This document shows positions 9,550-20,992 of a stretch of DNA of 64,000 bases, in pieces. Source of the stretch: Heligmosomoides polygyrus polygyrus (taxonomy: Eukaryota > Nematoda > Chromadorea > Rhabditida > Heligmosomidae); assembly GCA_947396885.1 (NCBI GenBank), contig OX377202.1, forward strand, positions 1,612,001 through 1,676,000. The letters run 5' to 3'. The notes below the pieces were generated by a model, which ran no database searches, was not told where the DNA came from, and saw nothing but the letters and a program-made list of their open reading frames with translations. Position 1 is the stretch's first letter. Each line of letters starts with the position of its first letter. The translations under genes and the position numbers were made by a program.

Positions 9550-10240
9550 GATGTTCTCACATCCCGAGCGTTACCTATGCGCCTGGCCCACCTATTTTTC
9601 GACAACCTGATGCAACCGATGTCGCCTCCGATCTTCGAACGTTGACGAAGACTAGCATTCCTGATAAATTAGTCCTGTTTTGGAGTACTTATGGTTTCGG
9701 AGGAATGTGTTGAAGCAAAAAGAACACTGAATTCCACCCAGCTTCGACTGCGTCTTCACTGGTTATTCAGTGAAAGCCAACGTAGTAGGGTCCTCGCTAT
9801 GCGTAAAGGTCAGAAAGGCTCTGATAATCAAAATATCGTTGCCCTTGTAGATTAGGCAGTTCTATACCATTTCACGTCGAATTGGGAGACTTTTGAAATC
9901 AAAACGAACTGTTTCAAGTCGAAATGAGCTTCTTCTACATAAAACTGGAGACTCTTCAAAAAGGTCAGAATTATTTGTGTTCAAGGAAGTTTTGTTCAAG
10001 AACACATTATTTGAAACTCTATAGAATTTTTATTTTTGAGAAAAAATCAAATCGAACTTTCGATCAAATAAAAGTTGCGGCGAACTTTTTGAGCGCATGG
10101 CTCGATCTTATTATTTAATTCGCTACATAACTGCGTCTTTGATCATCGACCGGAGACACCATCGCCTGGAGCAGTTTGTCGAAAATTAGGTGGGCCAGTC
10201 ACATACGGCGTATAGGTGACGCTCGAGCATCGAAGATGCC
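9550..10240. repeat. inverted-repeat element with TAGGTGGGCC ends
   Basis: The segment at about 9580-9650 (GGCCCACCTATTTTTCGACA) is inverted at about 10150-10230 (TGTCGAAAATTAGGTGGGCC). The interior is AT-rich (9890-10100) and shares blocks with the foldback at 25490-26480. It is non-coding. Confidence 0.55.
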
Positions 10241-10379
10241 AGTGTTTCGCTTTCGGTCAGGGTCAATTTTCCTTTCGTAATGGTCTTAAGGAACAAATTA
10301 CAGCCCTTAGAACATGATTCTACCTTGGTTTTTTTTTACTTTTATTTGTCGTGTCGTGTCTGGAACACATAGCAGGGCG

Positions 10380-10830
10380 CTATGCTTCTCTGTTTCTGAT
10401 CGTCGGCTAATTCTCGTGCTACTCCGACACCCGCCGCTCTCAGCCAGCCGCCTTCAGCTGTGCGTGACCGCGAATTATCTCGTCAGCGCTGCCGACTTTC
10501 GGTCTGTGAGAGCTGGCGGTGGTGTGGTGTGGTGCGTGCCGCCTAGCCGGAGTTACGGAAATCCGGCGGTCGTGCTCTGCTATCCGCGTCCAATCAAATC
10601 CGTTTGCTGGTCGCGGCGGCAGTGGCGGCCAGCGCAGCCTAAGTGAATCCCCCTTTGTTGTGCTGGCCGGTGTGTGTAGTTCAGAGTAAACAACGACACG
10701 CATGGGTTCTGCCGCTGCTTGTTTTCGAAGGATCTTCTGCTACTGCTGCAGCCGCCGCCGGCGGCGGTGACAGGCTGAGAGGCTGAGTGCTCCTATCAAT
10801 CTCCACCACAGAGCCCTTGTCGTTTTTGAG
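10380..10830 (+). promoter_or_regulatory. GC-rich patch, possible extra promoter/5' exon
   Basis: This CG-rich island stands out from AT-rich intron DNA and resembles the islands carrying the candidate first exons at 31855 and 37701. It holds an ATG at 10702 in good context opening a 22-codon frame with an N-myristoylation-like start (MGSAAAC), a Cys cluster and terminal arginines, stopped by TGA at 10768. A donor-like GTGACA overlaps that stop, but its phase (2) does not fit 42925. Confidence 0.3.
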
Positions 10831-10934
10831 CACGCGTCTAGCCAGTGTTTTCCTCTTCGGCTCTGCTTTTTGGTGCGAGTTGTTCTAGTCTTTGCGGAAG
10901 TAAAAGAAGCTATCTGTACAGTGATTATCCTAAG

Positions 10935-11190
10935 GCAGCGTTCATGCTTCACTTGGCGCGCCATGTGCGACATTACTGAACTAATCGATATCGATTTGGT
11001 GCACTGCTTAATCGATATTGACGGCTTTCAGCGAAGTGAAGACTATTCTTATCTGTAGAATGGTTATCCAGAGCGGCGTTCATACCTACTCGGCGCTTTG
11101 CTCGACATTACTAAGGCAATCGATATCGATTTAACGCACTGCCTAATCGATATTTGCAGTTCTCAGCTCGACTTGAGTAGCAGCACTTGA
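10935..11190. mobile_element. two adjacent ATCGATATCGAT-core MITE copies
   Basis: Two related blocks (about 10935-11045 and 11070-11185) each contain GCGTTCAT, an ATCGATATCGATTT core and TAATCGATATT. The TTTATACTTC-type ends are diverged. It is non-coding. Confidence 0.5.
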
Positions 11191-11534
11191 CGGGAACCTA
11201 TTCGTTAGTAAATTCATCTCTTCCCGTCGTTTTCTGGAAAATCCACGATCTTCGCCATCTGCCAGTCATTATTTTCTTTTAATTCGATTTTTTCAAAATG
11301 TTTTTCTGGTTAGAAATTAGAGAAAATTGAGGATAAGTGGCATTTCTTTGAAATCGAAACTTGGCTGTATATTTGCAGTGTCTCCATAATATGCCTTCTG
11401 TGTTCAAGCATTTGGTTGCAGCTTTCCTATTTCGAAGAGTTGGATTGAGGTGGGGCAAGGCGTTTGTTCAAAAATGTGTTGGAAATGAAGATAAAAGGCA
11501 TCACTGACGATAAGTCCCAAAATGCAAAACTACC

Positions 11535-11605
11535 CGCATCGATGGGGACCGAACCCCTGACCACTTTCCTGCGAAGCGAGAACTCTACCACTGCACCGCC
11601 GACGC
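11535..11605 (-). pseudogene. tRNA-Gly-like pseudogene
   Basis: Read on the minus strand, this 71-nt block starts GCGTCGGCGG, has an A box GCAGTGGTAGAG followed by TTCTCGC, and a B box GGGGTTCGGTCCCC. Its ends pair as an acceptor stem. It closely follows the tRNA-Gly pattern, but the 3' half of the anticodon stem no longer pairs, so it is a pseudogene or SINE head. There is no T run within a few bases of the 3' end. Confidence 0.6.
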
Positions 11606-12200
11606 AACTGTCGTACCTGCGTTCCGCTAACGCTTCCTATCAGCGCGCGCGTCATGCAGTCGAAACCGCGAACTTTCACCGGTCAGTACTCGCTTTGGAG
11701 GTCCATCTAGCAAATTCGGTCTTCACCCTTCGAATCAGCTTTTCAGGATCTTTCACACGGCATGGTCTCTGTCCGAAGTTCCATGGGAACCGGAGGCATT
11801 CCCTGGTCAGAGTATTCTGAGGAACTAACCCTGAAGTGATAGGAACGGAGCGTGAGTACGGCATTTCTCAATTAAGTGGCTGTCAACGTCAGCACCCCGA
11901 CATCCTGTGCTCGATGAACTTTCTCGAGCTCATGCTCCGAGCAGAGCAGCCGCTCGTTCCATTTCGCCATAAAGAATAGTCCCAAATCGATGCCATTAGG
12001 CCTCGAAAGGGCGCTATTTTTGGGTGGATTTGTCGTCGTTAGAGGGGAGGATCGCTTCGCAGTAGAAATTCTGAGCCAAAGCTTGCTTAAGAATAGGGCT
12101 GCATTACAAAGTTCCATCTTTCCTGACTGGGGCTTTGCCCAGATGTCGACAGCGGTCGATCGATATCGATTAGTAGATCGAAACTGCCCCTTTGTTCTGA
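11606..12200. other. intronic DNA without recognised feature
   Basis: I see no coding structure or clear repeat. An open frame of 118 codons (11464-11820, plus) crosses the tRNA-like block and has no coding bias. Confidence 0.5.
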
Positions 12201-13560
12201 ACTCTGTCCACAGAGCTTGATTTCTGCAGTAAATCGTGAAATCTGCACAAAAATCATAAAAATCAGCTGTTAATCGATTTTGGACGAAAATTAAATTTCG
12301 GTTTATAATTCATTCTGCATTCTGTTGTGTCCACCCATTCAGCGGCCATTATTTTTGCGCGGACGAACGCACGGACTCACTAATTGTTGCTGCTTCTGAA
12401 AGTTTTGAGATCGATTTCCTATTTTGGAAGGGCAACTAGGCATCAGTAGTTCATGATCACATGGCCGCTTTAGTCGAGGTAACGCAAGAAGGCTAAGTTT
12501 TTCCATGCATCTGCTGTAGAAGGAGTGTTTTTTGTTTGAACAGCGCTATCATATTTCGGGCGATTCCCGTTTTAGCTCCTCCGGACGTTCTCTATAAATA
12601 GAATGTGTTTGTGCAGCGGTTTTCAGGAGGGGGTTAATCTAAATGCTAATTAAATTGCCTCAAAATGGCATCTCAAGTTTATTGGGTATTCTGTTGTATA
12701 TAAGATGGCCGTTCCATTAGTCCGTCTATCCGTCTGTCGATTCGTCCGCGCGAAATTGATGGCCGTGCTGGGTGGATTTTCCAATACTTGCTTATTTAAA
12801 AAATGTTACTCTTGGAAGTTGCCGTTAGGAGCTATAAATGTGCGAGTATTGTGGTTTTTATGTGGTAGGGCTTCATATCCAGTTAATTTATTGATCGTCT
12901 GGTCAATATCGATAGATGTTATCGATTTTTGCGCAGAGTTTATCTCCCGAAGACACAACGAAGACAGTTGTGGTGGGGTGAACAGACTTCACTGTATGTA
13001 TGTAAGCAGAACTGATCGATTACTGTCGACATTAAGGGAAAAGCTTTAGCTGCTAGTCAGTCGTCCACGCAAAATTACTGGCCGCTCGAAGGGCCTCACT
13101 GATGACTCCGCTTTTTTAAATTGATTCCATTTCTGGGAATGACGTCTCCTAGGTAGAAATTGCGCGAAAGTTTTGGATTCTATGTAGGCAAGCCTCAGGT
13201 CATGAAAAAATATCGATTGATAGATTAATATCGATTAGTGTTATCGATTTGCGCTCTTAAAGTTGAACCTTTGGTGTGAGGTACACGGAAATACCGTAGT
13301 GGTTAGCAGCCGTCGATACCACTGAGTCATATTACGACCAATGACCTCGTTTAGGGCATAGCCCTCCCGCGATTCCATCGTCCGCGCGAAAATAGTGGCC
13401 GCTCGAAAGGTTTTTATTGGTTTTTCGCCAGAATTGAGTGCTGGAGGTGGAATTATGTAGATGAGTGAATATAACATACGCAGGCCTCAGACCAAGTAAA
13501 AATTTCAATTGAACAATCAATATCGATTAATTGATTGATATTGATTGTCCACAAGTGACC
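12200..13560. repeat. ATCGAT / ATTTTGCGCGGAC dispersed repeat cluster
   Basis: Copies of GGCCATTATTTTTGCGCGGA-type blocks and their complement (near 12345, 12740, 13065, 13385) alternate with ATCGATNNNATCGATTTT blocks (near 12900, 13210, 13520). Spacing is irregular at about 250-350 bp. The same pair recurs in most large MAST introns. Confidence 0.65.
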
Positions 13561-13607
13561 ACCTCATGTGGCAATTGCGGCGTGAATGCGTCTGCCGGTG
13601 GATTGCC

Positions 13608-13747
13608 TTAAGACCCGTTTATACTTCCGACGCCGAGCGACGCGACGGCATGTAAAGTAACCAAATTGATCGATCGCGTCGCTCAATCAATACGGCCATT
13701 ATACGTGGTGTCGCGTCGCTCGGCGTTGAAGTATAAACGGGGCTTTA
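13608..13747. mobile_element. palindromic MITE, family A
   Basis: The element is a near-perfect palindrome: CCCGTTTATACTTC ... GACGCGACG ... GATCGATCGCG ... CGTCGCGTCGCTCGG ... GAAGTATAAACGGG. The same family occurs at 24432, 30767, 31031, 32862, 52169 and 53933. Confidence 0.85.
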
Positions 13748-13749
13748 GG

Positions 13750-14750
13750 TACTGTCGGGGAAGTCTGTCTTAGCGTAAGCAAACACTATAGAGGCAGCAG
13801 CCAATCAACAATTACCTTCGACAAAGACATGTGATTGGCTAGTCCCACTCCTGTTCCCGTCCTCTGCACACGCCCAGGAAGTATTCCCCGGTAGTACCTA
13901 TCGTGACAAGTGAATAGAGTGATAGAATTTTCGGGGAAATGCCTCAGCTTTTAGCTGCATTAACCCCTACAACGTCTGAATTCTTTTCTTTTGGTAATTC
14001 TTTTTGGTTTCTTTTGCAACTGTATGGCTTAAAACATGAGTTTTGGCCGAATTTTGAACAAAGTTACTGGGTTTTGGGGGCATAGCGGTTATCACAGAGA
14101 GTAAAGGAGTATCTGAAGGCATAGGTTCCTCGTTGTTTGCATGATAATCGCCTGTTTAAATGTGCGAGAAAGCCACGACAAACATTGCTGGAGCCGTAAG
14201 CGAAGTCGTCGCTCAATGTTTTCGTTGAATTCACGACGTCATTCTTCGTGCAGAGTCGCTGTAGCAACTAGGCGCCATTATGCATTGTTGCCCGGACAAT
14301 CTGTGGATTAGGAGGTTGGTTGGCAAGCGAGTTTCCGGGAGTTGAGGTGCGGCCAGGAGTTCCTCCTCAGTCGGTGAACGCAGGCAGCGACGGCGGTGGC
14401 ACCGCCTCTTCGGCTTGACCACACATCCCCGTCCCATCCGTCCGCTTTCTTCACTGCTATTTTGGACTGGAAATCACGTATGGCTATTTAATGCCGTTCA
14501 TTTTGGGCGGGGCGAGCTCGCATGAACCTCTATTGTTCTGTAAATGGCATCATCATATGTAAGGCTTGTAAGGCTGGCTTATATCTCATCGGAAATCTGG
14601 CCCACCTATTTTGGGTGACTGCTGCACTCCCTCGTTGGTACACCTGTGAAGAATTAATACCTCCTCCTTTCCTTATTTTAGTCATAGGTACTTCTCTCTA
14701 AACTTTTGCAACCTGTTTTCTTCCAAAAATTGTTCAGGGACGATTTCCTA
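13750..14750. other. intronic DNA without clear gene
   Basis: A GC-rich patch at 14270-14430 has open frames on both strands but no supporting start, donor and acceptor set. The motif CTGGCCCACCTATTTTGGGT near 14596 is a terminal-repeat relic of the TAGGTGGGCC family. Confidence 0.45.
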
Positions 14751-14983
14751 GTCGGGTGGGACCACCGACGCCAAGGGTCTTACTTAGATCTAACCAGATT
14801 CTCCTGATGTCGCGTCATATCGACGTGGCCATTTTCGATATCCACCGACACCATGGTCAGTCGATATGGAGGAGGGTCGTTGAGCGGTCGGTGGCAGATC
14901 GCGGTTCTTCCACCGCCGCTACAGAAGAGCACTGGGAGACGGGAGCAGTTCCTGCACGAGCACCTTGGACGCACTACACCCTG

Positions 14984-15205
14984 GAGTCCCTTCTTTAGCC
15001 GAGTTGTGCGCTCGAAGAGCGCACAACCCATCTCCAATGTCCCCCTCAGCGACGAAAGCATTCTTGGCACGAGCCGCCTGGATGGCCCACACCCCGGAGT
15101 CCCTTCCCTAGCCGAGTTGTGCGCTCGAAGAGCGCACAACCCATCTCCGATGTCCCCCTCAGCGACGAAAGCAGTCTCGGCACGGATTGATGTGCAAGTT
15201 TGCGT
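14984..15205 (+). repeat. 113-bp direct tandem duplication with hairpin
   Basis: The block starting GAGTCCCTTC at 14984 repeats at 15097 with few changes. Each copy contains a hairpin, GTTGTGCGCTC-GAA-GAGCGCACAAC. The period is not a multiple of three, so the long frames on both strands here (151 and 164 codons) are unlikely to be coding. Confidence 0.8.
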
Positions 15206-15339
15206 GGTACTCCAGCAGGAGCTGGCATATTGCCAGCGGAGCAAGTGGTTAGTTCTAATGGCTATCGACGCCAAGTGGTGTGGGCAGTTTGACCTCGTTT
15301 CAGCGTGAATAAATCACTTGGAGGTTGCCAGGTCAGCGA

Positions 15340-16600
15340 ATGAGGGTATCCATTCGAAGCTTTGCTGCTTCATTTGGAGTGGGCCAATGTGCAAAATGTG
15401 TGCAAAATTGCGCCTTGTTAGCAACAACTATTGCTTGCAATCCGACGCGATTTTGCACACAGTTACACCGCACAGGCTCGCTGGAACTGCAAAAACACTG
15501 AAAGTCGACATCGTCGTCAGCAGGTAGCTATCGACGTCTATCGATCAGTAACTGCCCTGCTAATAGATGCGAAATCGACTGATTTCCTAGTTAGGAGGAG
15601 GCAGGCTAAATGTGTGCAATATTGCGTAGTCTTTCCATTGCCTTTGCAGTCGGACATGAATTTGCCTACATTTGCAGGAATTTTTGCTTTTATTGTCCAA
15701 ACCTGCTCCAGCAACACCCTCAAAGGAAGCTTCTACCATGAATAGCGGGGAAGAAGCTCTCTACAAGTCGTTTGTGGTGTACAGCCCAACAGTGATAAGT
15801 AGAGTAGGGATTCGCCTACCCTTCTGAAGGCCTTGATTGAATCGACAAAGAGCAAATCGAAGGGCTGGAACAGAATTCAGATGACAAAATAAAACAACAG
15901 ACAGCAGAAGGCTTAATATGGTCAAGTAATTTTAGCCGTCGGAACACTTCTGTTTTCCACGCCACATAGCGTCTGATGGCAGAGTAGCGGCGACTCAGCG
16001 TGGGTCAGAAGTTTTCCGACGTCAAAAGTGCTTAACCATATAGAGCCTTCTGCTGTCTGTTGTTTTATTTTCTTATCCGAATTCTGTTTCAGTCCTCCGA
16101 CTTGCTCTTTGTCGGTTTAGTCAAGATCTTCAGAAAGCTTTGCGAATCCCTCTCCTGCTTACCACTGTTGAGCTGTATACCACCGACGCCTTGTAGAGAG
16201 TTTCCTCCCGGCTATACATGTTAGAAACTTCATTTGAGGTGCTTCTAGAGCAGCTTTGGACATTAAAAGTAAAAATTCCGTGAAAATGTGAACAAATTCA
16301 CCTGAAATTGCAAAGGCAGTGGAACGAATACGCAATAATGCACACATTTATGTAGCCACCTATCCCTGACTAGGAAAGCGGTTGATTTCGCACCTATTAG
16401 CTGGGCAGTTACTGATAGATATACGTCGATAGCTGTATGCTGATGTCTATTTTTCTGATGCTGTTCAGTTCCAGAGAACGTGTGCGGCGTGATTGTCTGC
16501 AAGATCGCGTAGAATTGCGGGCTACCGTAGTGTATAGTGATACGCAATTTTGCACACTGACCCACTCCAACTTGGAGAACGTCGGGTGGATGACCACATG
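15340..16600. repeat. ~1.25 kb foldback element
   Basis: The left arm (about 15350-15930) and right arm (about 16050-16600) are inverted diverged copies. Outer ends carry GTGGGCCAATGTGCAAAA against its complement; inner ends carry CAACAGACAGCAGAAGGC against GCCTTCTGCTGTCTGTTG. The motif TGTGTGCAANATTGCG recurs within the arms and again at 19905-19965. It is non-coding. Confidence 0.82.
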
Positions 16601-16699
16601 GAGCTTTTGTAAGAAGAATTCAGTGCCTACGTCGCAGTAATTCAATCACGGGTTTCGTCCAGAAATATTCATGCCCCGCTCTGTACCTGCGTAATCTCG

Positions 16700-18250
16700 T
16701 TGTTACTAGGATACGAATCGGCTTCTTCTGCTATCGTGCGTCGGACAATGAGCGTTCGCTACAATTCAGCTGATTTTTTGCTATTTTTGTTCCGAGAATC
16801 TAGTGACGGGCTTTTATGTTCCGAAGAGGGCTATTTCATCCGTTGATCCGTGTGTTGGTCCGCGCAAAAATAATGGCCGCTGGCTGAATGGGCCGCCATC
16901 ATGAAGAGTTAAGGCTTTATGTTTTTGTGCATCAGCAAGTCTGTGGACAGAATTCACGACAAATGGACCGCATCGATCTACCAAGAAATATCGATCGGAC
17001 ACTATGGACACATGGATTAGTTTGTCACCGGTCTGCATACTCTTTGGAGCTTAGCGCCAAAAATCGATAAGATCGATCGATATACCGGAATCGAAACTTA
17101 CGGTGTACTTTTTGCTGCAAGACCTTCAGTCGTCGTGTTCGTGCGATTCTCACTTCGAACGGGCACTTCTGGGTAATAATCGATTATATCAATCGATATT
17201 GGTTGGTGGCTGACGTTGTTTGCTTGTTGTGAATCTTCTCCACCGGCTGTTTAAAACTAATTTTAAATAGGGAGTTCATAGAGCTGTCCTCAGGTCCATA
17301 ACGCTCTACTATCTGTACCGATGTTATCGATCGATATTGATCGGCAGACAGAAGCTCTTCATTGTTTGTGGAACCTATTCACCGGCCATCATATTCACGT
17401 GATACAGCTTTAAACGGATTATCCTGAGCTGTGAGCGAAAATGGCGCGATCCAAATGCATAGATTCTCCGCCGGCCATTAATTTCGCGCGAATGGATGAA
17501 GGGACAGACAGACAAATAGATTAACTGCCTTACATTATAGGATAGATAGAGAGCGCTCATTTATTCATCCCCATCGTGGCATCCCATGAATTCTTGTCAA
17601 GATCTCTAAATCACGGTGCAGCTCAAGTTATAAGGATGATATCGATCGATATTGATCGGTTGATTCTTTGTCTAGTTGCTGAGAAATGAAACCCTCCGCA
17701 CTGGATATGAAATTGACGTGGTGCGACGTCGATCAGATTACTCTGTATAGTGGTCAAGCCGAGGTTTGGAGCTTTTCCATCGGCTATTAATATTGCTCGG
17801 ACCCGTGGAGGGACAGACAGACATATTAACTGTTTCACATAGCAATACCGATAGTGTGCGCCCACTTACTTCATAACGCATTCATCAACACGATGTCATC
17901 CGATCGATTTGCTTAGACATTCTAGCTTGCAGTAAAGTTCATGTTGTGTCTGTAATATCGATCGATGTTGATTAATCGATCCAGAAACTACTTGTTGAGA
18001 AATGAAACCTGTGGTCGCCAATGAAATTGGGATGGTGCAACGTCATACAGGTTACCTTTAACAGGAATCGGAAATAGCGACCAAGATGTGAAGCTCGTCC
18101 ATCGGCTATTATTTTTGCGCGGACATGTGAGGGGCAGATGGACGGATTAGTTATTTAGCATGGTTTCTGATGAATGTAAACCTAACATTATGAATTCAGA
18201 GATGTCCGCTTTCTCATAGGCTCTTAATCTCTGTGCGATTCAAGTTGGGT
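16700..18250. repeat. ATCGAT / ATTTTGCGCGGAC dispersed repeat cluster
   Basis: At least four GCGCGGAC or CCGCGCAAAA blocks (near 16858, 17475, 17790, 18110) sit beside GGACAGACAGACA runs. ATCGATCGATATTGATCGG-type blocks (near 17075, 17190, 17325, 17640, 17960) lie between them. Confidence 0.65.
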
Positions 18251-18293
18251 GAGAGTGAATGTGGATGAAAGTTCTGAAAAAGGAACAAAGTCG

Positions 18294-18801
18294 GAGCTAT
18301 CCTAGCCGGGGGGGGGGGGGGGGGGGAGGGGCAGATATCTAAAAAGGATGTATCCAATCCACTTGAGACTTACCGAGCGGCTCAAAAAGTATAGACTAAA
18401 ATAGGACCTCAACTGGAGAAGTTCACCAAGAAAAGAAAAGCGGAGAAATTGCATTTGTTTTCGGCGCGGTTGTAGGCAGGCCAAGTTGTGTGCTCTCCTC
18501 ACCAGGTTAAATCCTGGTTATAACATGTAAAGCGGTGGTCAACACGCGGCATGCGGCTTAATGCGCCCTCCTCACCATGATAGATCCTGGTTATAACATG
18601 TCAGGCGACGGTCAGCACGCGGCATGTCTCCTTTGCATCGCTCTGCCTACCGAGACGGTTATAAAGCCGCAGCAATTTAAATTTTGTTGTTTCTGTTGGT
18701 CCTATCTCGTTCTCAAGGAGCCGCTCAGTAAGTCTCAAGTCGATTTGTTACATACTTTTTGGTTTGTGCTCCCCCCCCCCCCCCGACTAGGATAGATTAA
18801 C
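18294..18801. mobile_element. foldback element with poly-G/poly-C ends
   Basis: The left end ATCTATCCTAG-like sequence with a G run (18306-18326) and ACTTGAGACTTACCGAGCGG is inverted at the right end, which finishes in a C run then GACTAGGATAGAT. The interior carries two direct copies of TCCTGGTTATAACATGT with ACACGCGGCATG. A second copy lies at 27895-28406. Confidence 0.8.
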
Positions 18802-19312
18802 GTCGAGAATTCTGCGCAGTGACTGCTTTCCATGGTTTTCCAACAGAATTGATATAAGCGATTCGTAGAATGTGGAGTTCTAGCGCCAAAGGCATTGAAA
18901 CTCGTTATCCGGCCAGAAATAGTTATGCGGCTGCAGCAGCGGCAGGCGTTTTTTGTTATTCTGACGCGTGCGCTCGCTCTTCATTCTCTCACGGCCTGCT
19001 AGCGAGAGCGTCTTCTATCTTCGTGAAATAATTATGGAGCAATTATTAGAAGGCTGTGCTGCGAAATCTTGCCGTTCCGCGGAATTTCCTCGCTTCCCTC
19101 TGTAGTTCTCATAGGATTCATCTGGAAGAGTGAGCTTCACGTGGAGTTCAAGAGAGATATCGGTGGATTGGCCTTAATAACCTAGGAGTATCTGCGTTGT
19201 GCGGCTTAGTTCAGAAATCAATACCAATCGATATATGTTCTTCATCAATTCGCATTTAAACTCGCGTGTCTTTCACTTCAGACGGTCAACTCTGGACAAT
19301 AATCGATGGACT
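18802..19312. other. intronic DNA without recognised feature
   Basis: I see no gene. Single ATCGATA-type and CCATTAATTT-type motifs appear but no complete element. Confidence 0.4.
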
Positions 19313-19457
19313 TGTCGTTAATTTGGCCTACATTAGAAGGCTGAGGCGAACGATTGCATACACATACTCTACGATGATGCCAGGTCCGATCGATCCGATC
19401 TGATTGATCCTTCACGCGTTCCCGCCTTTCTCATATAGGCCACATTTGCGACCGTTA
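19313..19457. mobile_element. MITE, GTCGCTAATGTGGCCTAC family
   Basis: The ends GTCGTTAATTTGGCCTACAT and ATAGGCCACATTTGCGAC are inverted copies. The interior contains GATCGATCCGATC. It is about 145 bp and non-coding. Confidence 0.7.
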
Positions 19458-19899
19458 CGTAAATCGATAAGATTGATCAATAGTGTTTGGCCGATCAATA
19501 TCGCTCACCTGCGCCCACCACCTACGCCCATCAATTTCTGTAATTTCCACCACAGAGTGAGCAGAGCAGGATGTGAAGCCCGTTATTCGCGGGGTCATTA
19601 ATTTTGCGCGGAAGAACGGACAGAAGGATGCATGTGCATTCGAACGTATTATGACGTTGCCCAGTTTTCAGTATATTCACCTACATTTTTTTCGTCTTAG
19701 AAAAGCGTGTTTTTGACCTGTTGGTTGTCAGAGTGTAGTCGATTGAATTACACGCAATATTACACACTTTGGGTTTGCCCCCCCCCAACTAAATGGGCAT
19801 GTGTTTGAATCAGCGGATAATTTTGGAAAGGAATTATGGAAAACCATGGACTGGGAACTGTGAAAAGTTCGGAAAATCCCGAATTCCCGAATTTTATTT

Positions 19900-19968
19900 A
19901 AATGTGTGCAAGATTGCGTAAAAGCGTAGCCGGCTGCGTACTAGTTTACGCAATATTGCACACATTCA
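19900..19968. repeat. short palindrome with TGTGTGCAA-ATTGCG arms
   Basis: ATGTGTGCAAGATTGCGTAAA is inverted as TTTACGCAATATTGCACACAT around GCGTAGCCGGCTGCGTACTAG. It matches the motif repeated in the foldback at 15340-16600. Confidence 0.6.
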
Positions 19969-20039
19969 GCGTGACCCCCATCCCACCCCCTCCAATTAGG
20001 ATCAAAACGAAGTCTTCCAAATTAAAACGTGCTTCTCTA

Positions 20040-20430
20040 CATTAAACTAGAGACTAGAGACCAAAAAAGTTAGTACAATTTTTTGTTTAAGGGAAATTTA
20101 CGATTAGTGTAACGTTCTTTGAAGTTTTATTTGATCTACCCAATAAGTTAATACACTATTTGAAATTTTTATTGAAATTTTATGAAAAAAATTTTTTGAG
20201 GAAAAATCTTGGTTTAAGGCTTGTTTTAAAGAGCAGGAAGGCGGTCATTTTTTGTGCTAAAAAGGGATTGCGCCGTGCTCTCGTCCAAGATGTCGCGCTA
20301 TTTTTGCTCTATTGATAGCAATAAGCAGCATTTACACTATCAATCATAAAAATGGCAGCGAGCTTTTGAAACGCATGGCGCGATCCGACATTTTAATCCG
20401 TTACATGATTGCTTCTTTGCTGTGCTTCGA
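20040..20430. repeat. AT-rich half-element related to foldback L
   Basis: Blocks such as GGAAATTTA, GAGCAGGAAGGC and CGCATGGCGCGATCC relate to sequences at 9890-10100, 25490-26480, 29230-29640 and 35050-35340. It is a non-coding dispersed repeat. Confidence 0.45.
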
Positions 20431-20564
20431 GACAAATTTCAATTTATTATTTTTTCCCAAAAAAGGAAATTTTAGAAATTACTACATTTATTGAAGCAGG
20501 TGGTCTAAAAAGTTTTAAAGGAAGTTAAGGCAAATTTTCCTTCACCAAAAGATTAGGTACATGT

Positions 20565-20762
20565 CGCTAATGTGAGCAGCATTGGAAGGTAGGAAGGCGC
20601 CAAACAATCAGGTCACATCAAATACAGGCGCACCATTCAGGGAAGAAGTGTACAGTCGGCACCGTGATTGGCTGGAGTATGTTCGGTCGGTGCCCTGATT
20701 GGTTGTGATTGACCAGGGCGTTCCCATCTCCAAATGCTGCACATCTTCACGACATGTACCGA
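20565..20762. mobile_element. CCAAT-type MITE
   Basis: The ends GGTACATGTCGCTAATGTG and TCACGACATGTACC are inverted. The interior has ACAATCAGG and CTGATTGGTTG. It belongs to the family of 7251-7444. Confidence 0.7.
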
Positions 20763-20860
20763 AGGTTATTCTATCTCATTTCGATTTGGAAGAGCTCGCT
20801 TTGATTTCAAAGGCCTTAAAGCTAGCTTAGAAGAGTGTCCAATTTGATTTGAAATCTGCG

Positions 20861-20914
20861 GCCACAATACGTGGTGTCGCGTCGCTCGGCGTCGAAGTAT
20901 AAACGGGCCCTAAG
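20861..20914. mobile_element. half of a family A palindromic MITE
   Basis: Only the right half is present: TACGTGGTGTCGCGTCGCTC ... GAAGTATAAACGGGCCCTAA. Confidence 0.65.
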
Positions 20915-20992
20915 GGCGTTTTGGCGAATCTGTAACAAAGCCCCACATGATCTCAGACTAACGTAGGTGCATTGAGGGCTCCGCCGACTTCC

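Noticed and set aside
14780..15308. 151- and 164-codon frames on opposite strands
   Set aside because: They cover a 113-bp tandem duplication whose period would shift the reading frame.
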